This document shows positions 53,480 through 64,000 of a stretch of DNA of 64,000 nt, piece by piece. The position numbers and the translations under genes are program-made. The stretch spans positions 2,418,001 through 2,482,000 of the forward strand of contig JAHRBS010000009.1 of the NCBI GenBank assembly GCA_024305745.1, given 5' to 3'. The notes under the pieces were generated by a model. It was given only the letters and a program-made list of their open reading frames with translations, was not told the DNA's origin and searched no databases. How positions within the stretch are numbered: position 1 is the stretch's first letter; each line of letters starts with the position of its first letter. This stretch comes from Polyporus tsugae. Taxonomy: Eukaryota; Basidiomycota; Agaricomycetes; Polyporales; Polyporaceae.

Positions 53480-54540
53480 TCAGGCCGGCCCGCCTTGTCC
53501 TTCACGTACCGCTTTCCGACAACGTCCGGTCAATGTTGGACATCTTCCGAAAACGTCCGATGTCCAGGCCTGGTTTCGCGGTCGTAAGTACTGCCCCCAG
53601 CTCGAATCCAGAGGATCGTCCACCAACGCGACCGAGCCGAATCGGTGCCGCGGGCTAACATGCGGGAACAATTCGAGCGCCATATCCGAATCCGAACCAT
53701 TGTCTGAGTGCGCGTCCTCTGGCATCCCATAGGCGTCACTGGCATCATCGTCCGATTCGTCCGCACCAGGTTCTCCCTGCCGGTCACTGTTCACCTGCAG
53801 ATCGTCCGCGTCCGACTCGGAGCGACTCGCCCTCGTACTCCCCCACCGACGAGTCCGTAGGCTCGTCGCCATCCGAAAGAATCCTCGGGTCCTCAGGCCT
53901 CAGCCTCTGCAGCTGCCCCACGAGCGCGAGGCAACCACCCATCGCCGGTGCAGAGTTCGTCGCGCACGATCGCCTAGGCGTGCTGCCGCTCGCGCCGCTC
54001 TGGGAACACGGCCTCGATCCCGCCAGTGGTGGCCATCAGCCAGTCGGCGCGTTCGTCCGACTCGTGCGCGGTCCCGGGAGCCTTGCATGTGCGAGGGGTG
54101 GAGGAGCGATGACAGTAGTAAGGAATTGTAGGCGGCGGCAGCAGCGTCAGCGTCCGGTCCGACCATACGGACTTTTCGGAGCTGTGGGGCGTGCGCTGTC
54201 GGGGCGAGGGCTATGGCCCGGTAGGCGGCCACAGACGGCGCGAGCCCGGTGATGTCGAGGTAGCGGAGGGTAGGGGAGTGGATGTTGAGCGTGGTGCGTT
54301 CTTCTTCAGGTTGGAGACCGATGGGAACGACGAGATGCGAGATGCGGGGACAGAGCTCATGGAGCCGGGGAAGAAGAAATAGGACGTTGAGATCCTGGGG
54401 TTCGGGGACTCAAGGTTTCGGCGCAATAGATGAAGTGAAGATACGTCAGCTGTGTACCGTGCGCTTCGAGGAGAGGCGTAGGGATGGGTTCGGCGTTCAC
54501 ACAGGTCAGATATACGAAGCGTGGCATTGTCCATTGCGCG
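53480..54540 (-). pseudogene. F-box/LRR-like gene relic
   Basis: On the minus strand MPRFVYLTCVNAEPIPTPLL and YLHFIYC (54,430-54,520) give way, in another frame, to LFLLPRLHELCPRISHLVVP, SPTLRYLDITG and APQLRKVRMVGPDA (54,160-54,390). The tail, again shifted, is Asp/Ser-rich (DEPTDSSVGEYEGE; ADESDDDASDAYGMPED). Repeated L-x-x-L-xL patterns and an acidic tail are typical of the large F-box families of basidiomycetes. The F-box itself is not visible. At least two frameshifts indicate a pseudogene. Confidence 0.45.
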
Positions 54541-56679
54541 TGATTACAAAATGGAGGAATGGTGGAAAGTCGCAGTGGATGGCCAGCGTCTTGAGCCGGG
54601 AAGACCAGATCAGGGAGAGGTGAGGACTCGGGCGAGGAGGGTGCCCCTCAGAATCACTTCCGAAACATCGTGGATGGAAGATATCAATGCGCACCCATTC
54701 CTGACGATCTGCAACATGCTCAACCTAAAGTTAATCTTCGCCCGAAACCGCGCAGTGTGCACCCACTCCCTCACCTTGTACACCATGGCTGCGTTCTTGA
54801 CGTCGACCCAATCGTTTCGGAAAACGCATGCCAAAACGGCCGCGACATTGGTCGCATGGACACCGAATGTGTTCACGTGAGATCTTGGACCCATGCATGA
54901 TCTTGGACCCGTGCATGGGATGGCCGTGGAACTCGATCTCAGGGCGTAGCGTTGGCGGCGAGGGAAGACGGGGCATATCAGCGCATAAGATGTCTGATGA
55001 AAAATAATCCATCGCTATGATCACGTACTAGAATCTGCAACAGGTGCCCTAGTCGTCCCCCAGCTCAGAGCTGCGGTTCCTCCGTCATCGTCGTTGTCTG
55101 CAAAGCGCGAGTCGGGCGACAAGCAGCGTACCTGGTGGAAGGATGCGGCCGACACGACAACGCCACGCATTAATGACCAAGTCAGCGTGGGGAGTTCCGT
55201 GGCCCGACATGGGATGGTCCGCGAGGACCGAGGAGACCTGCGACCTTCGTTCAACTTCGATGCTGAACATTTCGTCATGGCTAAAAACATACCTGTAATG
55301 GATCTGTGACGCAGCACGCGCGACGGACGGGCGAGCCCTTGCAATCCCAGATGAGTCCCCCTCTACATTCGTGATATTCGGCAGCATCTCTGGCGGCGGG
55401 TTGACCATCGCACCTTCGCTGCGCCCAGCATTCCTATCCGTCTCGCGGACTTCTCCGCTGACGTCTTGCGTCCGTGTCTTGTGTCCTTGTCCACGCTCGC
55501 GCTCGTCCACCCGCAGCACCTTCCCCATTCTCCGCGCCTGGCGTCCACTCAACCGCGTACCATGAGATATACATCCCCAGGATGGTCCCGAACAGGGCAA
55601 CGTCCACGTCGTATGGTCCGCTGTGGCGCGAGAGCAGCTGCATCTGGGAGGACGCAGATGGGGTATGTCGCATCGATCCCACATCCCGTCTCGCGCATGT
55701 CCTCCGACACGGCAAGTAATATTCATGATTCAGAGCGTTGCAGATGTACCGCGCACGACACATACCTGAGCGTCGCCTCACGGTGTATCGTTCCGGGCAC
55801 GGTGTTCTTGTTCTTCCCCCGGGCCAGCGTTCGGATCCAGGCGACGGCGACTTGTTGCTTGCGCGCAATGACGGCTTCCGAATGGACGCCGAGCCCCCTC
55901 CGCAAATGCTCTGAAGGACTGCAGAGTCGAAGCAGACCCTCAAGCTCAGTATTGGCACAACGGATGGGTGGGGAAAGAGCTGGGAACGAGCTGGGGGGAA
56001 ATGAGGCATGATGAGGGCTCTGCGCGGACAGTCGCCAGGGAGAGAAAGGGCGCGCATCCGCCGCGATGGACTCGCGGGTCCGCAGACAGCTGGGCTGTAA
56101 GATGCGCGATGGTGTCTGGGTGGAGTTCTTCAGTCGGCGAATCGAACGTCGAGCGTGGGTCCAAAACGAATTCGAAGGCTGTTTTGTGTTTTTGGTTTCG
56201 ATTCGTCCCCTCTGCCGTCCTTTTCCTCGGTCTCGAATTTGGTGTATGTTAGCGGACGTTGTCGTCAGAAGTAAGACAGCGAAAACCAAGTGGGAGTGGA
56301 AAGCTGAGAGCTGATTGTATAGAACAGACTACGCGAGAACAGAGGTCGGAGACAGGCGCTTCCCATCGTTTCGTCGGGCGCCAGAGCGTGGTATCGCCTT
56401 GACCTTGTCCTCTAATGTATCGTGCAGCAACATTTTGTCGTATTTCATGTTTTTTGTACTATCGCGCGAGGTGGACCACCCCAACAGTTGAATTGCGCAA
56501 TATATCGATATGAATACACATATACAATCCACAACCCAATACCGATGATATCAGAGACCATCAACACACGGTCAGAACGTAGTACAAGCTGACCGACAAA
56601 GGCTAATGTACAAGCCCACAAGACACACGGTCAGAACGCAGTAATAGACGCAACCCGCCATATCGGACAACCAGCCAGT
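54541..56679. other. No gene assigned
   Basis: About 2.1 kb. Open stretches on the minus strand between 55,085 and 56,289 are Ser/Arg-rich and overlap in different frames. One short part (DVALFGTILGMYISWYAVEW near 55,560-55,610) looks membrane-like, but no coherent gene could be built. A 15-17 nt direct repeat (GATCTTGGACCC-TGCATG) lies at 54,881-54,917. Confidence 0.35.
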
Positions 56680-57919
56680 CTAGTCCGACTTCAATTGGAA
56701 CGAAGAAGATTCCTCCCGCTGCTTGACCTTCTGCCCCTCTTCCTCGAGCTCGGGCTTCTGCTCCTCCTCGACCGTATCCAGCTCGGGCTTCTGCTCCTCC
56801 TCGACCGTATCCAGCTTGGGCTTCTGCATCTCCTCGACCGTATCCAGCTTGGGCTTCTGCTCCTCGACCGTATCCAGCTTGGGCTGCTGTTGGAATATAA
56901 TTTGGTTTCGCCGTGGCAGCTGCAGCCCGGAACCAGAAAGCGAAGAGGAGCTTGTCCTCGCCTGCTCCCCGGGCGGACAGTAGACACTGGAGGTCGAGGG
57001 AGGGTGTTGGTGTTCTGGGGAATGGGTTGGGGTGGGCGGAGTTGGCTTGAAAGCCAACTGGGACAAGATGTAGTTTCGCCGCGGGAGTTGCAGCCCGGAA
57101 CCAGAAAGCGAAGAGGACAAGGAACTAGCCCTGGCCTGCTCCCCGGGCGGACAGTATACACTTGAGGTCGGGGGAGGCTGGTGTTCTGCGTGGCTTGGGA
57201 ATCCCATCGAGGGCGCCTGCGAGGTAGAGTGGGTTGAAGAGATCGGAGTTGGTCTGGAAGGAAAGCAGTCCGAGCAAGGCCTGGCTTGCTTGGAGCTGTT
57301 GAGCTGCCCTGCGCGATTGATCGCCTCCGCGATCACCTCCATGCGATCGGTAGATCGAGGTATGGGTATGGAGGGAGGCGGAGGAGAGAACATACGCCGT
57401 CGCTTGGTGGGAAACGAAGGGGAGGTCGTCCTCGCCTCCTCCCTAGGCGGAGGGAACGCGTTGTAGTTCGCGCGGGGGTGCTGGCGTTCTGCTTTGGCGC
57501 AGCAGCAGCAGGTCCTCCCCTGCTGGGAAGGGGACGCATGTTGGGAAGGGGACGCATGTTGGGAAGGGGACGCATGTTGGGAAGGGGACGCATCGAAGTT
57601 TGCGTGGGGGTGCGCGCATTCTGGGTAGGCGGATGCGTCAGGGGATGTGCGACAATATTAATGGTACGACGATACAGGTGCAGGAATGAGCGAAGAGGCA
57701 TACTTGGTCCACCTACGCCCATACAAGCCGAACATTGCGCGGATTGCGCGGAATCCGGCATGTGAGGTACAGAACTGTCTGGGCCTAGCTGTAGGGCTAG
57801 ATAGGCATCACGATCGCGCAGGCATGACGACACGTACTTACAGCCTCATGATACAGCTCGCCAGTCAGCAAACTGCGTTTCTTGGAGTTCCCGCGGCCGC
57901 GTTCAGGGCTCGCTGTCAT
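56680..57919 (-). CDS. Three-exon low-complexity protein with tandem motifs
   Basis: Predicted 379 aa. Exon 1 57842..57919 (MTASPERGRGNSKKRSLLTG…) ends at a GTAAGT donor. Introns are 57789..57841 (53 bp) and 57621..57667 (47 bp). All three exons join in one open frame, which supports the model. Repeats: four HASPSQ units from an 18-bp DNA repeat; two copies of a ~33-residue module (SSVYCPPGEQAR…SGSGLQLPRRN); and a C-terminal series of four KLDTVEE/ELDTVEE units separated by Q-K-P. A small CSACMGVGG segment sits in exon 2. It is Pro/Ser/Glu-rich, with no signal peptide or membrane segment, and is probably disordered. Function unknown. Confidence 0.65.
57523..57594. repeat. 18-bp tandem repeat, four units
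   Basis: TGGGAAGGGGACGCATG-type units at 57523, 57541, 57559 and 57577, nearly identical. On the minus strand, in frame, they encode HASPSQ repeats of the three-exon gene. Confidence 0.9.
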
Positions 57920-60084
57920 TGTCGTAGAAATCTCTTGGTCAACAGATACCATTTCTAGGGAGGTCGCGCGAGTCGCGATCCGAATATTGCAGCTCGGGAG
58001 GTTCAGATCGGGAAAGATGAGACCGATGATTGTGGTGTTCGGACGCTGAGTCAGATGGAGGATGGAGGACGCGCGTGGCTTGTTTGCTTCTGCTTGTCCC
58101 GACTTCCTATTTCGGGAATCGCGCGCTTGCTGCCACTTTGTCGGCAGTACGTTCTCCCGCTACTTACCACCCATTTTCTACGCACGTCTCATCGATTCAG
58201 CTCGATGCGATGGTCAGCGGCAAGGGCAGAGGTGAGCCCAGACAACCCTGTTTTTATTCTCCGTCGCGCTGTCGCATACCGCATCTCATCTTCACGCTAT
58301 CGCTCGTCGGCACCGCTCGAGCACGGCACACAGCCATTTTCGCGGCGTAGGGTCGTGACCAATTGCAAGGTTCCATCGATGCGATACGGACATGCCGCCA
58401 CGCATGGGAGCAACCAACACGCATGGGAGCAACCAACACGCATGGGAGCAACCAACGTGCCGACATCTCCCATCCCTCTCGTGACAACTCGCATGATTCC
58501 CACGGCACCGGACACCACCTCTGCCAGTCTCCAACGCTCTCTGCGACTGGTTCGGCTTAGAGCCAATGAACGCGCAGGCATATTCATGGATGGCGACTTC
58601 CTCCCCGCTCTCGGTGCGCGAAAGGACGCGCTCAATATGGACATCGACACCATAGACGCAAAGCCGCCGAACGGCCGGGCAATGTTCTTCGCGACTGTTG
58701 GAAGCAGCCAGATGGCAGGAGGCCCATGGACCAGCGGCGTCGCGCTCGACTAGGGACAAATTCTCGTCCTGCGAAGGACGCGAGTGCGGAGTCAGGGCCT
58801 CAGGTGCAGTCGCAGCTACTGGAGCTTATGGGGATCGATGTTGTAGAGGGCCTGGTGAGTTCAGCTGCCCATTCACCGCTGTCTGAGTCTCTTTTCTCGC
58901 TGCTAAACGTCCTCCTTCTGTGGCGGCTCCTCAGTCGTCGCCGCCGGCTCGGTCGGTATCCATTGCAAGTTCGTTCACCGCCTCAAGGACAGCAAAGCGT
59001 GCACGAACGCGAAGGAGCTGCCGACGCTCAAGACTTGGGGATAGGGGCAGGAAGGTACTGTGCGGGCATCATTGAAGTACGAACCATTCACATCTTGTAC
59101 CCAACCTCCAATCTCCTCTCTTCATCCTTAACAAGTGTGGATCAGCCCTGCGTTCAGCCTCGCGTCCCTTCCTCGCTCGCCCGCTCGAGAACTGCGCCTT
59201 GCGCGCCACTATCTCCATCTTTTCCGACCCCGCCAATTTGAGGAATGAATGGGCGAACCGATCCTTCCCTTGCTCGTGTCGCTCTGATTATCCACACGTT
59301 CGCCTGGCCAACGTCGGCGTGCCCCGCTTTTGGTCGATCTGAAGACCCACCTTCACATCCCTTACCGCGAGAACAAGAACCGCTCGTTACGCGTCCGCCA
59401 GCACCCGCTTGAAGTCCCTCGCTTACGTTCTCATCCTCTCCCTCATCGAAGGCCCCGTCGTCCCCCTCCCCGCCGCTACCCTCGCGGACTCGACATACGC
59501 CGACCCGCCCCCCTCGAACGGTGCATTCACGGCCGCACTCGCGATGCCGTACGCTGTACTACGACGTGTGGTACCTCGCGCACACGCAGACCAAGGCTTG
59601 GATGTCCAAGAGGCCGGCACCGCCGTCGCCTGCAGGAGCTGGTTAAAGTTCAGCCCGAACCCCGCGGGAGTTGGTAGCGCCAGCAGCGGCCGTGTCGCGT
59701 GCGCGCGCCCCCCAAGCTCGGGCGAGCAGCCAGAAAGTAAAGACCACGGGGCTTGTCGTCCGCCAGGATATCGAAGTCGGCCCGTTCAAGGTCAAGCCCT
59801 ATACGCTCGCATTGCTCGTGCACCCGCTGGGGAAGGCCCTCGACGCGTCACATCACAAGTCGTTTCGTGTTGCGCATCGACAAAAAAACCTCGACCTGGG
59901 GCTGAGGACAGTGTCGGCACGTCGCATTAATGCCACGACTGAGATCCGGAGACCGCTCCCAGTGACGTACCGACCCTGGGGGTCACTGGCCCCCGCGACG
60001 AGGATGGAGGTGGTATTCGTTATCGGGCTCTCGGCCAGACTTGTGAGAGGAAGCCGGAGAGGACGTGTAGGGCAGGGGTTTGGT
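57920..60084. other. Unassigned region with a 19-bp triple repeat
   Basis: About 2.2 kb of mixed open fragments on the plus strand, such as LLELMGIDVVEGL before a GTGAGT at 58,855, PTLKTWG near 59,035, and HIPYRENKNRS near 59,350. None was recognised and no full gene could be built; it is probably relic material like its right neighbour. A 19-bp unit (ACGCATGGGAGCAACCAAC) is repeated three times at 58400..58456, and a similar phrase recurs near 61,012. Confidence 0.4.
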
Positions 60085-61470
60085 TCACGACGCGGATCTT
60101 GAGGAGCGACGACACGTGTTCGGCGCGAACGTCCTCCTGACTTGGAAGACTAAGTCGCTGCTCTAGCTGATGTGGCTCGCGCTCAAGAACAAAGTTCTGG
60201 TTTGTTATTCCTTTCTACGCGTTCTCGGAAATAGTCCTGACGTATTCTTATTCAGGTCCTTCTGTCCATCGCTGCTGTAGCATTCGGTTCCCTCAACGCT
60301 AGGCAGAAGGGACGTCAGTTCCAAATGATCAATGAGAAGAAGGAAGGGCGCGGTGTCAAAGTCATTCAGGACGGTATTGAGATAGTCATGGACATCGAGG
60401 TCGTGATCGGCGAGATCGCGCTGGTTGAGGCCTGGCGAGATTGTTCCCTGCGACGGAATCTTCCTCTCCCAACACAATGTCAAGTACGACGAGTCCAGCG
60501 CCACATGCGTTCAGGTGCAGTATGCAGTATGCTTCCTCTGTCTTCCGTTGCCATCCTCGTGGACGTCCTGCACACTAGGTATCCTGCACCTCCCTTCTGA
60601 TTTCTCCAGATCCCTGAACCCGATAACCCGAACCCAAGTCCTGCCCTGTGTCAACCGCCCAGACGAAATCGCACCGATCCTGCACATGCCCCATGCCGTG
60701 CAGATCCAGAGTCAGGAGACCCCTGTCCTCGTCTTTTGCAGATGTCGACGTCGCCATCAATATCAAGATGATGTTTATCAAGATGATGTGCGACGTCGCG
60801 CTTCACGCGCCCGCTATTCTAGCTCCCGATTCCCGGCTGTTCGCCAGGCCAAGCGACAAGGTAGACCGCCGGAACAAGCGCGACGATGCGTGCGGGCACG
60901 AGCTGTACACACAGGGACGCGGGTGTCCAGTAGGACATCGCGCAAGCCCTGCGCGAGGTCGAGGTGGTGTTTGCACATCTCGATTGCACTGTGTGAATCC
61001 CCTACCATGCACCGGAGCAACCAACTCACCCACGTCTCCCATCCTCCCGTAGACAACCTCTTCGTAGCATCTGCCTCAGCCGGGCCGATCCTCCTCGGCA
61101 ACTGCGCGTATTGCAGGTTCCTTACGCAGCGCTTTCTCTGAAGACCTCCTGCTTATCGGTATCACCAGTATCGAGGATCCCCACTGTCCCGGTGTTCGAG
61201 AAGCCGTTGCAGACTGCACGGGGGCCGGCGCCCGTCTCGGATGCGCACTAGCGACAATGTCCTCATCGCCCGCTCCATCGCGTTGCAGTGTAGTATCTAC
61301 CTCGGGCAGCATGAACATGGAGGGCCCCATCTTCCGGCAACTGGAGTCCCGCGTGCACTCATCGGCAGGGGTCAAGACTGGAGCATGCAGTGCGCTCTTA
61401 GACGTCGGCGCAAGCTCCGGCGACAAGGCTACCGCTGGCCGCTGCAAGGTCCTTCAGGAGGAAGAGGAGC
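60085..61470 (+). pseudogene. P-type Ca2+-ATPase (PMC1-type) relic
   Basis: PMC1 pumps move Ca2+ into the vacuole. Seen in order: DLEERRHVFGANVL, then an in-frame TAG where Gln is usual (LL-stop-LMWLALKNKV); LLSIAAV joined directly to GSLNARQKGRQFQ, so a membrane loop is deleted; NEKKEGRGVKVIQDG and DIEVVIGEIALVE. A 1-nt insertion near 60,429 is followed by PGEIVPCDGIFLSQHNVKYDES in the new frame. Near 61,140-61,330 a P-domain piece reads LLIGITSIEDPHCPGVREAVADCTGAG, then TSDNVLIARSIALQCSIY in another frame. The aspartyl-phosphate motif DKTGT is not found, and most of the pump is gone. Multiple lesions make it a pseudogene. Confidence 0.85.
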
Positions 61471-61937
61471 ACCGCGTCAGCGACAGGGTGAGTTCCGGCG
61501 TATTTAAGGATTCGCCCCCACCTTTACTTACCTGGTCTAGGCTGCGTTCCCACACCTGCCAACAGCAGCAGGCTGCAGCTACTGCTGGTGCCGTACGCCA
61601 GCAGTGTCCCATGTGCCAACATGACGAGCATTGATAAACGAATCTCCCTTGCATGATGGGGGTGACGTTGTCGTAGCCCGTCCGGGTCCGAGCGAGGGGG
61701 CGGAGAGAGAGAAGATGCACCAGCGCTCGGTACTGGTTTGTCGCCATTGGTATGGATCCTTCGGATGTCGGATATGTTATTGGTCGGTCACGTCGCTGGT
61801 GTGGACGGGACGGGTGAACACTTCGCAGAAGTTAAGAGTACGTCGAGAGCATGACTTGGGGTGATGGATGGACGATCGCGCAGTGGCACTCTTCGCACTA
61901 GGAACACGCTTCCGATGTTGTCCACCTCCATGTTGAC
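61471..61937. other. No gene seen
   Basis: About 470 bp between the pump relic and element D2. Low-complexity CAG-rich stretch near 61,560-61,590. Nothing recognised. Confidence 0.4.
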
Positions 61938-63577
61938 CCCCAGTGAGAACCCGCTCTATTTAGGTAGATCTACATATATCTAAAACAATTTACATCCATC
62001 TAAAGCGATCGTACTCGTTCTATTCTACACGCCCGCATCGAACAGTAGCTCGATTGTGGGCCTCAAATTTTAGTCAACACCTGTTCTCTCTGCTGTTACA
62101 GTTAACTCGCTTGTCCGTCCTACCAACTAACTCAGCAAGCGGTCGACGCAGAAATCCCATTTCAGTAAGAATGGCCCAGCGCACTTTCGGGGGCTTGTGA
62201 CATCCGTGACCGATCACGTGAAATGGGCGGCTGAAGAAACGTAAAGGTTAATATGGTGCGTCAAGTCAAGTTAAGTCAAGTTAAGTCTTGCAGCCAGTTG
62301 GTGGGTTCGAGTCCGCATCACCTAATTCGGACTTGTCTAGACGCCAAGCCGCCGTCGGCGGACAGAACTTTTGTATCTCCTCTCTCATGGGGAACAAATT
62401 TAAAAATCGAGAACCATAACTTTGTGGATCCATGACCTGTATACAAAGTTATGGTCGCACATTTCTGTCTAAGACCCTACCTCCCGAGCCTATAGTTTCT
62501 TGGTGTTTTCTCTCAGCCAAAAGTGACTGAGCGTGACAGGTTCTGATCACGTGATGCCCTCGAAAGTGCGCTGGGCCATTCTTACCCTAGCGTCATCGCG
62601 TCATCGCACTCACTTCGGCGGGACACGCACTCAGCGCAGCAGCGCACCTTGCCTCTTACCAACACCACGCCCGGTCTCCGCCTGTCCTCCTCCCCGTCCT
62701 CAACGTATTGCGGTGCTCTATTGTTTTGTACTACTAGGTGTGTCTATTTCCTTACTCGAATCGAAGCTGGTCAGGTGCCAGAACAACGCCGACCAAGGTG
62801 AGTACCGGCGCCGGTGCCGTGGAGGCCAGGCAGGGACCAGCGATGACGTTGATGACGGGGACAGATGTAGACACGGAGGCTGACCTCTTCGAAGTTGGAT
62901 AGTGCCCAGCCGGTGGGATGTACGGAGGGCACAGATGACGACGAAGGCGGGAGCTGCTGCGCCGAGGCTCTGGTAGGGTCACCGGGCGGGGAGAGGAGGT
63001 CGGGTGTGGCCCCGACGGTCATCCAGTAAGTCGTGTTATGTCGAGCGTCCGTATTGTCTCGCAGACCGTATGCGTACTGTAGGTACGCCGGTTTGTTCAA
63101 GCGACTGGCTGCGTATGCGCTGTCCGTCAGTGCGGGATCACCCGGGCGAGGCATGGCGGGCGGCGGGCGGCGGCGGGAGAGCGTCAAAGGTCGCTGGGTA
63201 CGACAAGAGGTATGACGCAATGTGAGTCGCTATAGTACGAATGTAATGTATTCAAATCCATGTGAAGCAATAAAATTACCGTTTTCGAACACATTGGCCG
63301 ATTTGGTGCTCCCAACAGCTGCAGAAGAATTGGATAGCTGGAGATCAGTGTAGTTCGATTTTAATATAGTTAGATCACTTTGAACCCGCATGGAAACATT
63401 TTTACTCGATATATGGGACAATCCTTAGACTCGAACCAGTCGAACGGGACACATCAGAAGAACAATCCTAGATCTACATCTAACTACCACGGTCTACGTC
63501 GATCTATCCGCCAAATCGTATGTAGATCGTTGTATATCGATGTAAAACACTGTAGATAGTGCGGGTTCTCACTGGGG
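61938..63577. mobile_element. 1.64-kb TIR element D2 with a nested element
   Basis: Ends are inverted repeats: CCCCAGTGAGAACCCGC at 61938..61954 and its exact complement at 63561..63577, continuing imperfectly (CTAT-TA). Subterminal AGATCTACAT/GTAGAT phrases occur at both ends. No transposase frame, so it is non-autonomous. The terminal CCCCAGTGA[AG]AA is shared with D1. Target duplication not evident. Confidence 0.75.
62165..62585. mobile_element. 421-bp nested TIR element (MITE)
   Basis: 30-bp terminal inverted repeats, 29 of 30 matching, starting GTAAGAATGGCCCAGCGCAC. GATCACGTG-type phrases follow at both inner sides. The interior has a CAAGTTAAGT tandem run near 62,265-62,290 and a lone tRNA B-box-like GGTTCGAGTCC near 62,308. 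No ORF and no clear target duplication. It lies inside D2, so it is a later insertion or a component of D2. Confidence 0.8.
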
Positions 63578-64000
63578 TGTCAGATCTGTCAGACCTCTGT
63601 AGCTCCAATCACGGGCTCAAGGACTTCACCCGCCCGGTCAAAATCGACAAGCGCCCCAGTTTCCGGGAGCGTGCGTGGTCGTGAGCGGTCGTGCCGGAGC
63701 AGCCCTGTCGTGTCGTATTGTGAAGCTTCGAAACCAGCCATCGTGAGCCATCGTCCACGCCAGTAAGCGCTCGTAGAATGAATGCCGTGTAAACCTATTC
63801 GACGTCGATGGACTGCGCAATCAATCCGTGTACCGTAAAAATAGACATAAAATGCTATTTAGCGTATGTGGTGATGCACGAGCCTGTGGTATCGTCCTAG
63901 AAAAGCTTGAGAGTATAGTAGATGAGGGGGAACGACGTGGCAGTGCAGAAGCAAAACCGGAGAAGTTCATGGCACTCGGACAGGGAATGACCCCCATCGT
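63578..64000. other. No gene seen
   Basis: About 420 bp to the window end. No coding or RNA signal recognised. Confidence 0.4.

Noticed and set aside
58209..58235. Histone-like start MVSGKGRG with a donor-like GTGAGC
   Set aside because: No histone fold follows in any frame downstream.
62290..62330. tRNA gene suggested by GGTTCGAGTCC
   Set aside because: The T-stem around it does not pair, no A box or cloverleaf could be drawn, and it lies inside a TIR element.

Overview
The window reads as nuclear DNA of a filamentous basidiomycete, most likely a wood-decay-type agaricomycete. The evidence is short phase-consistent introns (about 45-110 bp, GTRNGT donors), a fungal-type farnesyl diphosphate synthase, a CK1-like kinase tail, RecQ-like helicase and F-box relics, and Tf1/sushi-like chromoviral LTR retrotransposons. 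TTAGGG repeats are also present. The species cannot be fixed from the sequence.

Layout. 0-10.3 kb is gene-dense: the C-terminal part of a CK1-like kinase, a clean four-exon farnesyl diphosphate synthase (minus strand), decayed gene fragments, and a long spliced gene for a low-complexity protein with three ENWD-type motifs. 3-16.6 kb also holds a small local family of protein-kinase-fold genes. Two copies (274 aa each, apparently intact) face away from each other as the arms of a ~2.9 kb inverted repeat. Two more copies are broken, one of them fused to a second decayed family that is also present twice.

17-47 kb is a repeat island. It holds a CT/GA microsatellite, an interstitial TTAGGG tract, and a ~14.8 kb tandem array of Ty3/gypsy chromoviruses sharing a middle LTR. 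That LTR is itself split by a 570 bp TIR element with a TA duplication. Next come a RecQ-like helicase relic, a structurally complete 7.2 kb chromovirus on the minus strand (195 bp LTRs, 5 bp target duplication, intact polymerase motifs) and a TIR element. The older array elements have lost catalytic residues and carry TGA/TAG stops of the kind expected from C-to-T decay. The complete element does not.

47-64 kb is a region of duplicated and dying genes: a PHD-finger-like gene, a frameshifted and C-truncated NOG1 GTPase copy, an F-box-like relic, a three-exon low-complexity gene, a frameshifted P-type Ca2+-ATPase (PMC1-type) relic, and a 1.6 kb TIR element containing a nested 421 bp TIR element.

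The most striking pattern is in the LTR elements. Three distinct LTR types share one layout: a TATATAA-type box, then about 34-36 nt downstream an 11-nt sequence whose exact reverse complement sits 1-2 nt past the LTR end, where the primer-binding site belongs. This is the arrangement known for Tf1 self-priming, and it is visible here without tRNA-type primer sites.
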